From: Amphimedon queenslandica
Taxonomy: Eukaryota; Porifera; Demospongiae; Haplosclerida; Niphatidae
Length of the DNA stretch: 42,944 bases
Assembly (NCBI RefSeq): GCF_000090795.2
Contig: NW_003546599.1
Location: forward strand, 63,529-106,472
Reading direction: 5' to 3'
In this document: in pieces, positions 1-11,000 of the stretch
Position numbering within the stretch: position 1 is the first letter of the stretch
Layout: the number at the start of each line of letters is the position of its first letter
The notes under the pieces: model-generated
The model's input: only the letters and a program-made list of their open reading frames with translations
Told to the model about the DNA's origin: nothing
The model's database searches: none
Made by a program: the position numbers and the translations under genes

Positions 1-3000
1 AAGAATTTCTTTCTTGCTGTAGCACTTTTCTTGGACGAAAAGCAGAACAATGTAGCAATCTTTCTAGTGTCTTGCATCTTATTCAAAATGAGTGTTCACT
101 GACTAATATTGCACCTCTTTGTAGTGTAGTGGAGGAAATGGAGATCACTGAGGCAGAGGAACACATTGAGAAATATAGAACTGAGTTAAAGGAATTCTGC
201 AAGTCACTCTCCATTAGTCTTTGTTTGGAGGAAAGGTTTTCTTCAATTCCTCATCTTCAATGTCAGACAGTTACTCTTTTATTTGATTGGGAGCCTGAGG
301 AACATTTACTCAAAGATATCATGGAGCTCCTTGCAAAAGTATCCGGTAAACTACTGAGGATTGAGTATACAAAACGAACCAAATCAATATGTGTCACTTG
401 CTCCTTTCCTTTCTCTGATGTTGGGTTTACTGTATTGAGGATGATAGAGAATATTCATATACTAATGGGACAAGGATTAAAGAAACTGACTATTGGTAAC
501 TTAACATTATGGAGGAGACAAGATGTCAGACAAAAGGTGCATAATATGAATAATTGAATATTATTTTATGAATATTGTATTGTATAGGAACTAAAAGAAA
601 AGGATCAAGACTTACTACAACACACAGAGGTATAGTTTTGAGTTTTAAATGTACATGTAATGTATTGCTAAAAAGAATCAACATTACGTTATTACAAGAT
701 GATGTAATGTTGTTTTTACAGGTTATTTCTTATATTATACTTGAAGAAGCTGAATATAAACTAAGAGATGCTACCAGTAGCAAAGAGAAGGTATGTCATT
801 ATAAGGCTGAGCAATGATGCTTTGTTGTGTACTTATAATAGGAAGCGATTGAATTGAAACAAGAACTATCAAAGATGAAAGTATTGACAGAACTTGAGGT
901 TAGCTTATATTATGTATAGTGGGAAAAATTTGTGGAGAGTTCAAGTTTTGCGAATTTTCATTTGGACATTAAATTTTATGGTTTTGATAGTTATTATATT
1001 GAATCTTTTTATACAAAACGATCGGTTTAAATATTATTATTAGGCAGAATCATTGTTCATTCAAAGTGATACTGAATCAGTTAAAGAAGTTGAGGTATAC
1101 ATGTACAGTATCTCACTAGTTTGTATTAATTATAATAATTATTAATAGGAAGAACCACTTTATGAAGAGTTGACTGCATTGAGGTCTAAGTTTAATGAGA
1201 TAAAAGATTTGCCAAACAATTTATCAAAAATGAAGATTGAGTATTTGAGATCACTTTCTAGTAATACTGATTCAGGTTAGAGTAGTTTTATTATTTATAA
1301 TAATTATTATATTAATTAATTATAAAGCTGCTAGCAGAGTGAGAAGAGGAATGTCTTTTGAAATTGATGACTGCCAATTTCATCTTAAAGCAATGACAAG
1401 TCCAGACTATCAGCCATTAGTAGATAATAAAAGAATAATAGAGAAATTACAAGAAAGAATAACATTAATGACTGAAGAACTAATTACTGAAAGAGAACAC
1501 AATGAGAAGATTATAAAAGATATTAAAGGTTTTATTGATGATGTGTGTCATCATTTGATTGTTGATATTTGAATAGATCATTTGGAAGAGATTGAGGAGA
1601 AGAGACAGAGAGAAATGAAACGAGTAAGAGTGAGATATGCTATCTATACATGTGTACCATACTTACTTTTGTTTCTAGTACAAATTATATTGTAATCATC
1701 CTGTTACTGGTAAATTAATAGAGTCAACACTTGAAGTACATAAAGATGAATTACTACCCAGTGTACTGGATAAAGCTTATGAGGTTTGTTGTTATTATAG
1801 TTGGTTATTTCAGTTTAATCTTTCATTTTGTTTTTTATCTCTTTATCAGTTAATGAAATTAGCTCCTCATATTCCTATTGAGAGATGTCGTTTAGTTGAA
1901 TATGATGATTATAATCATGCCATGAATCGGTCCTTTGATCTTGATGAAGTAATTAAGTGGTATCTATCCCACTTGCTTTGATTAGAAATTTAGTTTCAGC
2001 ATCAAACTATTGGACAGCTAATGGATGTGACTGGATATTATTATGATTTATTTTTGGAAACTCGTAAAGAAAATGAAACCTTTAAGAAATACAATCATGG
2101 AGGTGGATATAGTTTTTTGTTATGACATGCAGTATGTCTATTGTACATGTACTGTAGGTGTTAATCTAGAGATATCAGTGGTTGATCTGGCAGCTGGTAA
2201 AGTACATGTAGGACCAGCTATACCAATGAGAGGAGAAAGCGGTTGGACTGTTGGAGTATTAAAACAACATATAGGAGAAGTAATTAAGAGGAAAGATATG
2301 TGTATACTGTCATTTATATTGTTCTCCTTCCCTTCTTTATAGGTATTTAATATCAGCCCGTCATGCATGAGGGTAGCATGGAATGAGAACTGGAATGGTT
2401 TTTGTGAACTTAAGGATGAAGAAAGTTTGTTACTCTATAAATCTCGAGAAAGTAAAGTTAGTACAACTGAACAACTCAGACTAATGTATACATGTACTTA
2501 GCAGTTTGCATATTAGACTTTATATTGACAAAGTGCAACTACCGTATATCGGGTATATTTCAATGCATGAAAAGTGGTGTAAATATAAAGCTCAATGATG
2601 GAAAAATTCGGAAGCCCTTATATTCCGAAAATATTTTATTTGCTATTATTTCCATCAACCACCTGGCCTGGTAAGTCAATCGAAGCATTTGCTGACTTCT
2701 CCACTTCTGAATCAACCTTAGCAACACTTCTAACTGGCAAAGAAGGCTCTTTATGGCCTTCGAGTTAGACTAGAATGTAGCCATGGATAGTTATGAAGCC
2801 ACGTGTTCATATTAATTGCACAATACCACATATCTTCTATTCTTTTTTTATCCGCATATTTTAAAATTTCATAATATTTATTTTCGCAATGGATTCCTTT
2901 TTCCAAATTTATTAATGCATTGAAATATACCCGATATACGGTATATGTTTATGTCATTGAGCATAGGTGCATGCTACTAACAGATTTTAAACCTGCCAAT

Positions 3001-4383
3001 ATTCCTTGTGGTAGCTATAATCAAAAGTCTTTACATTTGTAATTGTTGTTTCACTTTCATTTATTTGTATTTATCTTTTTTATTTTATACGTAATTTCTC
3101 TCAGTCTCAGCTGCTATATGTTTCATCAGATCCTAAAGATTATAAAAAAGAATTCAAAGATAGTTTGATGTACAGATATGTTGAGTTTCATGTCAACTCA
3201 ATGCTACTACTGAACATTACAATACCTCCTGGACCCGAAGCCACACCCACAATAACTGAAAGAAGAATGATGAAAATTATATCAATAATTGAAGAAAATA
3301 AAGGAAAAGAAAGAAGTAATGATAACTTGTATTATTAATTAAACATTATTATTATTCAATACAGAGATACAGGTACGAGTTAGTAAGAGTATAACATTAA
3401 TTCAATTGAAGGAGGAGCTAGTTCCACTGATTGGTGTACGACCTACTGGTTTTAGAGTGTATGAAATAATTGGTAATAGAGAATATGAACTGGAGGCACT
3501 GAATCAGACATTAAAAGATATTGGATCTGGATCAAAGGTAATTTGTGTGTTATTTGATGGTATTTCTTTTTTTCATTATATCTACATGTAATAACATACT
3601 CATCTCTTTATTACTTTGTGTATCTACTAGTTGATAGTAAGACTGGGTAGAGCATTAGGAAGAGGAGAGAAAAGAATTAAATTATATTTATTACAAGTTA
3701 ACAATACAGAGGTAAGAATTATTACATATATAGTATTTATATACTCACATTACATGTACATTATTCTTTGATTTTAATTTTTAGTTTTGTAAGTTTATGA
3801 TGGATACTGGTTATGCTATGGGTACACCAGTGGGAGAATTTAAGAAACAAATTATTGAAGAAGCAAAAGTACAAGGAATTGACTGTGTCCTTGAATTAGA
3901 CAAGTAAATACATCATGTGACTATCATGTGACTATCATGTGACTTATTGTGTAGAATGAGATTACATAACAAGAATGGAGTGTCCCCTGGCACAGTATAC
4001 CTTGATCATGAGTTTATTGATACTAGCAGTAAGGAAATGTATGTGGATCCATTGAAAGGTCAGTATATCTCGGTATATTTTTCATGTACATGTATGTGTT
4101 TCATTAGGACCAGGGAAGAAGAAGCATGATGAACAGAGACAGGTGTATGTTATAAGATGGCGTCCATCACAATGTTCAGTTGATCCAATAGAAGAAATTA
4201 TACTGGATGATTATGGTCCTGAGCATGTTATTGGAAAGGTACTTTGTTTGTACAATACATGTAGAAATAAAATAGAGTATGATATACAGAATTTTTGTAA
4301 TAAAATTTTAATATTATTTTTACATTTGAAATTATAATTTTAACTGAAAATGAAACTCAATGACATTGAGTGGGTGTGTATGT

Positions 4384-4418
<35 letters not shown>

Positions 4419-4420
4419 TA

Positions 4421-4459
<39 letters not shown>

Positions 4460-4991
4460 CTTTGCAGCTGTCAGAATTAAGTGGAGTTCCTGCTGAGTAT
4501 ATCTATTATACAGAGGTTAATCATTAAAACATACATGTATTAATACTCTCTCTGATTCTGTTAGGGAAAATCATTTCCAGTTAAGATATCATGTCTTGAT
4601 ATTGAGAATAAGTTGAGATGGTATTCCATCACTTCAGACAGATACTCATTAAGACTATATGATGATGGAGGTGTCATATATTACAAGTACTACTGAACAC
4701 ACACACACATTATGTATACACACACACTTACATACACCTCTTACTGTTTATAATTATTTAGAGACAAAAGAGAGACAATGAAAGAGTTAACATATGAAGA
4801 GAGATCAGCAATACAAGAGGCAGAGGAAGCAAGGTCAGTAAACCTCATGTGTCATCATGTACATGTACTATTAGTGAATTTTTTAATAATATTTTCATTA
4901 ATTGTACATATAGTATTTTGTATTGTGTAATTACTCATTTATTGTATTGTGTAGGTTGGAGAAGATTAGGGAATGCGAATTACAGCATTGA
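1..4991 (+). CDS. USP47 C-terminal-region-like protein, copy A (5' partial)
   Basis: Multi-exon gene entering from the left edge. Exons: <1-536, 588-629, 722-790, 842-898, 1044-1094, 1149-1275, 1328-1528, 1577-1623, 1679-1783, 1850-1948, 1994-2102, 2158-2279, 2343-2456, 3111-3315, 3365-3537, 3631-3711, 3785-3903, 3955-4058, 4108-4238, 4468-4515, 4565-4686, 4762-4833, 4955-4991 (TGA). All joins are GT..AG and the frame stays open, giving about 922 visible residues. The first exon is a domain shared with copy B. Coiled-coil-rich exons (588-1623) follow, then a long stretch resembling the ubiquitin-like-domain tail of USP47: IPIERCR, LFLETRKEN, RLGRALGRGEKR, PGTVYLDHEF, RWRPSQCSVDP, LSELSGVP, YDDGGVIYYKDK. 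The USP catalytic Cys and His boxes are absent. In USP47 this tail is C-terminal to the protease, so the role here is probably binding or regulation, which is inference. Exon 1044-1094 has no clear counterpart in copy B. Confidence 0.85.
2540..2943. mobile_element. MITE with about 28-bp terminal inverted repeats, in an intron of copy A
   Basis: The left end TACCGTATATCGGGTATATT continues into TTCAATGCA. It is matched in inverted orientation at 2910-2943, where the end reads ..CCGATATACGGTA. The element is about 404 bp with no coding potential and probably has a TA target duplication, as in Tc1/mariner-type MITEs. It lies in the intron between exons 2343-2456 and 3111-3315. The same intron in copy B carries different MITEs, so these insertions postdate the gene duplication. 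Confidence 0.8.
4386..4458. repeat. (ATT)n microsatellite in an intron of copy A
   Basis: Near-perfect ATT/TTA trinucleotide run of about 70 bp with two interruptions (TTATCATT and TTGTTATT), ending just before the TTTGCAG acceptor of the exon at 4468. Confidence 0.9.
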
Positions 4992-5459
4992 AGTAGATAT
5001 TAGTTTTGATATAAAAATGAAAAAAATGAATTGGTTTAATATTTAGATGCATGAGTCATATTATTTTTTATTTGCTGCTTATGTGATGATTATTTTCTAA
5101 ATACATATATGTATCGGTATGCATTCTACAATGGCTACAAAATGACAGCATACACATACAGTGCTTCAGTGCCCACTGCCCAGTCAGCAGTCTATACTGT
5201 CAGCATATGATTCAGAGGATCAAGATGATGATTTATATTTAGCTATATGTATATGTAAGATCTACAGTGTGCAAGTCTATAGGTGCAAGTAGAAATGCAT
5301 TCAAAGTGTTCTTAGGCAGTTTGGATGACAGTGCACAGTGTTATAAATCTAATTATATTTTGTACATTATTCATGATGCTGAGTCATGGTGTTAATGTGT
5401 GTGCTGATGCTATCAAATTGTTACTGAATTGTGCATAAAGAAAGCTCAGTTTAAGTAAA
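4992..5459. other. Intergenic spacer between copy A and the E2-like gene
   Basis: A 468-bp AT-rich spacer between the copy A stop and the ATG of the E2-like gene on the same strand. It should contain the 3' UTR of copy A and the promoter of the next gene. I see no repeat, RNA gene or conserved reading frame in it. Confidence 0.5.
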
Positions 5460-6203
<744 letters not shown>

Positions 6204-6222
6204 TTCAATGGATTATTGACAA

Positions 6223-6228
6223 AATAAA
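6223..6228 (+). terminator. Polyadenylation signal of the E2-like gene
   Basis: Canonical AATAAA 20 bases after the TAA stop at 6201-6203. Confidence 0.6.
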
Positions 6229-6309
6229 ATATGTAGATAATTATGATTCTGTTTATTTTTTAACTTATTTAATATGCAACAGAGCCAGTTTCTTTTTTAG
6301 CATATTGAA

Positions 6310-6800
6310 TGATTCATGAGGTTTTTCAGGATGTACTCAGGATTTTGGAAACTTAAAAAATTTGTAAAAAATTCAATTTTGATTGGAATGAGCTCAAACT
6401 TTCTACGCAGCATAAGTGCATGTATATGTATCAGAAAATGTAATAAATATGCAGAATTCTTTCCTCTTTATTTTTGGCAAAATTTGGTCTGTGACCCTGT
6501 ACTATAGTACAGGGACTTTGGCCCAATTTTAGAGCAACTTAAAAAATTTGTAAAAAATTCAATTTTAATCAGAATGAGCTCAAACTTTCTACACAACATA
6601 AGTACATGTATATACATCAGGAGATGTAATAAAAATGGAGAATTCTCTCCTTTTAATTTTTGACAAAATTTAGTTTGTGATCTTGGCCTGATTTTAGAGC
6701 AACTTAAAAGGTTGTAAAAATCCAATTTTGATCGGAATGAGCTCAAACTTTCTACACGTACAACATAAGTGTACATGTATATGCATCTGAAAATGTAATA
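6310..6800. repeat. Three diverged tandem units of a roughly 175-bp repeat family
   Basis: The phrase ATGAGCTCAAACTTTCTAC recurs at about 6388, 6563 and 6734, each followed by a CATAAGT.ATGTAT.. segment and then AATGTAATAAA. The spacing is about 170-175 bp. Wording and period match the cleaner 177-bp satellite in an MTR intron (8590-9360). The reading frames here (6316-6507 + and 6468-6848 -) are repeat-derived, not genes. A palindrome, CCCTGTACTATAGTACAGGG, lies at 6495-6514 inside the array. Confidence 0.8.
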
Positions 6801-6848
6801 AAGCACTATGCCAAAATCCTGCAGGAAAATTTTATAACATACTTGCAT

Positions 6849-7148
6849 TGTTGATTGTAGTGCTGAACCAGCTTCTGATCTGATTTCAATGATTTGAGAT
6901 CAATTGAACTCAGGCCTCTAAAAGGAGAGAGAGATTCACTGTGCATTAAATAAGTAAATAATTCAATAGTATAATTATAATAATCATTATAAGTATTGTA
7001 CTACTTAGTCTTTGATTTATCTCTCGGTTCTGCTCCTATTAGCATTCATAATCTTCTCTAGCTATCCATAGGTGTGATTTATTGATTAGTTTAGGGCGTG
7101 GCAGATCTCTTTGCTGCAACATCTACAGTTGACGCCCTGTTTGGTTTG
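6849..7148. other. 3' flank of MTR
   Basis: Region immediately downstream (minus sense) of the MTR stop. Minus-strand AATAAA at 7078-7083 is a plausible polyA signal. I looked for the missing C-terminal exons of methionine synthase here and found no convincing continuation of the activation domain. Confidence 0.5.
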
Positions 7149-7983
7149 TTATGTATTCTCTTCTGACAGTATCTTGATGTCATCTCCATCTCTCACAGCT
7201 TTAAATATACCCACTACTCCTCTAGCTATTAACAGTTTCTCTTTAATGATACAATTCAATAAAACCTGAGCATCATCAAATGTATATACGCTTAGCTTCA
7301 GCACCTTAACAATAAAAAACATATAGTAAAACATACAGTAAAACATATAGTAAAACATACAGTAAAACATACAGTAAAACATATAGTAAAGTGCTCAATC
7401 TAATTTGTTCTAATTAAAGTGCATGTTATTCTAATTAAAGAACTAACCCACGTCCTTGTCATTGAATATTTTAGGGTACCCTCTGTTTGGGTACTTCCCC
7501 TTCAGCTGCCAGACGTCAAAGAAAGGTTTCCAGTCAATGTAAGATACCAAACGGTTCAAGTCGTAATCCTGGAACACTGTAATACCCAACTGCCTGGGTT
7601 TTACTGAAAAGGAGAGACAAGAGAACAATATAGTATTAAAATTATTAAAGTCCCCATTAATATCCTTACCAGGTTTATAGCAGTTCACATTCAGAGCAAC
7701 AACATGTATAGTGGGCTGACTGTAGCATGGCGCAATCTTGACAGCTGTATGAGTCCTGAAAATGAATTTTTAAAGTAGATCATAAATTTAATAAAATAAC
7801 CCTGTACTATAATATTAATTAATTAATGAAGTGGGTGTGGTCATTGATTACTTTGTGGTAGTAGCTCCTCCTATCAGTAGCGGTATCTTTAGGCCCTCCC
7901 TCTCCATCTCCTTGGCAACGTAAATCATCTCATCCAACGACGGAGTAATTAAACCAGAGAGACCAATAATATCTTATAATAAC

Positions 7984-8014
<31 letters not shown>

Positions 8015-11000
8015 ACTATTAATTGATTATAATATAAAAGCACCTGCTTTATTTTTTCTTGCTGTCTCTATTATCTTCTCACAAGGTGTCATTACTCCCA
8101 AATCAATAACTCTACATAACCAGTGGATATACATCATGTACACATGTTACCAGTGAAATACGTGTTACATGTACATGTACATACGTTATACCTGAAGTTA
8201 TTGCAGCCGAGGACCACACCTACAATATTCTTCCCTATATCATGTACATCACCTTTGACAGTCGCTATAACAACAGTACCCGAGAATCTATCCTATAAAT
8301 TAAATAATTATAATAATTAATTTAAATGTAATTAATTTACGTTTTCATCTTCAGAGATGACAGTTCCTTCTTCCTTTGCTGCTTTCTCCTTCTCCTCTTC
8401 CATAAAAGGAATCAGGTACCCGACGGCTTTCTTCATGACACGAGCAGATTTGATCACCTGACAATCACATGACATCAATAAATAATAATAATAATAATAA
8501 TAATAATAGCTTAATTACTTGTGGAAGAAACATTTTTCCTGATCCAAAGAGATCGCCAACAATACTCATACCCTAAAAATATTGATAATATAAAAACTAA
8601 AAATTACCATAACTTGAAAAGTTTTAATTAGAATCGGCTCAAACTTGCTACACAGCATAAGGACATCAATATGTATCAGAAAATGTAATAAAAATTTGGG
8701 GTAATTTCGGAGCCATTTTTTGGAAAAAACCATGGGCTATAGCCTTGGGTATTTTTCAGAATTTTGATGTTTTCTTAAAATGGCCGTAACTCAAAAATTT
8801 TTTATCGGAATCGACTCAAACTTGCTACACAGCATAAGGACATCAATATGTATCAGAAAATGTAATAAAAATTTGGGGTAATTTCGGAGCCATTTTTTGG
8901 AAAAAACCATGGGCTATAGCCTTGGGTATTTTTCAAAAATTGGCCCGTTTTCTTAAAATGGCCGTAACTTGAAAATTTTTTATCGGAATCGACTCAAACT
9001 TGCTACACAGCATAAGGACATCAATATGTATCAGAAAATGTAATAAAAATTTGGGGTAATTTCGGAGCCATTTTTTGGAAAAAACTATGGGCTATAGCCT
9101 TGGGTATTTTTCAGAATTTTGATGTTTTCTTAAAATGGCCGTAACTTGAAAAATTTTAGTTGGAATCGACTCAAACTTGCTACACAGCATAAGTACATCA
9201 ATATGTATCAGAAAATGTAATAAAAATTTGGAGTGATTTCGGAGCCATTTTTTAGAAAAAACCATGGGCTATAGCCTTGGGTATTTTTTTAAAATTGGTC
9301 TGTTTTTAAAATGGCTATAATTCAAGAACTGTCATTTGGAATTAGCTCAAACCTTCTACAATGTATACAATGTATGTGTAGTTTAATGTATTAATGTGTA
9401 CAGGTACAGGTACTTACAGACATCAGTGGCCCTTCAATTATATGAAGTGGGCGTGGATACTTATCGAAATTAGAACGAGCCTCTTCAGTATCTGATACCA
9501 CAAACTTATCAATACCCTTAGAGGAGAGAGGGAGGAGAGAGAGAGAAGTTTATAAAGTATTAATAAATTATTAAAGTATTACTTTAACTAGTGAATATTC
9601 CAGTCTTTCTTCAACAGTGGCATTCCTCCATTCATCAGTTGCCACCTGCTTCTTAGCACCTTCACCCAGCGACTAAAAATAGACACAGACCATTACATAA
9701 TAATGACCTCATCACTTGCTATAAATACCTGAGCATATTCGAGGAGTTTCTCAGTCGTATTTGGGTCTCTATTCCAGAGCAGGTCTTCACATAAATTCAA
9801 TAAATCTTTTTTAATGTCATCATAAAGTGGGAGGTTACCGGCATTAACAATACCCATGTCCATACCAGCCTAGGGACAAGAAATTATAATCAATTATAAT
9901 TAATTAATTAAAATTACTATTCATTCTTATTACACTTATAAATAAGATGGACCTACACTGTACATGTACATTGTAGCTAGGAAAACTTATCAGAAAAACA
10001 TGTAACATAAAAAATACCACCAACTGGATACACATAGTAGCAGTTTGATAATGGAATAAAATGTACATCATTATAAGATAATAACACAATCCCCTCATTC
10101 CTTCATTCCTCCATTAGTTACTTGTATTGCATGGTAGAGAAAGACACTGTGCATTGCCTCCCTAATGACCTCCTTCCCACGAAATGAAAACGATAAATTA
10201 GACAAGCCACCACTGATCCTAGCACCAGGTAATGTTTGCTGAATAACAAAGAAATGAATAAATAGAATTATCATTATAAACTGAAGAGTTAGATCCATAC
10301 ATAATGATATTCATTAATCTCCTGGCCCCTCCCCTTACTTTAATTAATCTCGTTGCCTCAATAAACGATATCCCATAGTTGTTATGCTCCTCCATTCCCG
10401 TTGCTATGGTGAGGATGTTTGGATCAAAGATGATGTCATTTGGATTGAACCCAACAACATCAACCAGAATATTGTAAGACCTTGTACAGATGGAGACTTT
10501 GTTCTCTGTTGTAGTAGCCTAAGGGAGAAGCCATTACGTTATACATTTATTTAGCGGATAATTAAAATTTTTCATAAATCAGATAAAATAAGGTACGAAC
10601 TATTATATTTTAATCACATACATGTACATGTACATATAATTTTTTCTAAAACATAAAACTTGGAAGTTAGTACTTACTTGTCCGACTTCATCAAAGGCCA
10701 TCACGACAGCTGCTCCTCCAAACTTCTTGATAATCTTTGCCTTCTCAATGAAGTCCTCCTCCCCTTCTTTGAGACTAATGGAGTTCACGATACACTTACC
10801 CTGGGAACACTTTAGGCCAGCAAGAACCACCGAGAAATTACTGGAGTCAATGCAGAGGGGGAGCTTGAGGTATAGAGACAAAGAAATATAAATAATATGC
10901 GGAGTGACCAGTGTGTGTGTGTGTCTGGAGGTGAGTATCAGTAATGTAATACCTGAATCCCTTGATATCTGCCCTCAGCTTCACCTCAAGCAGATATCTC

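Noticed and set aside
6468..6848. 126-codon - strand frame
   Set aside because: It lies entirely in diverged units of the 175-177-bp repeat; the peptide itself repeats.
7305..7382. N-terminal MFYCMFYC.. extension of the last MTR exon
   Set aside because: It is the translation of a 12-bp intronic tandem repeat upstream of the splice acceptor.
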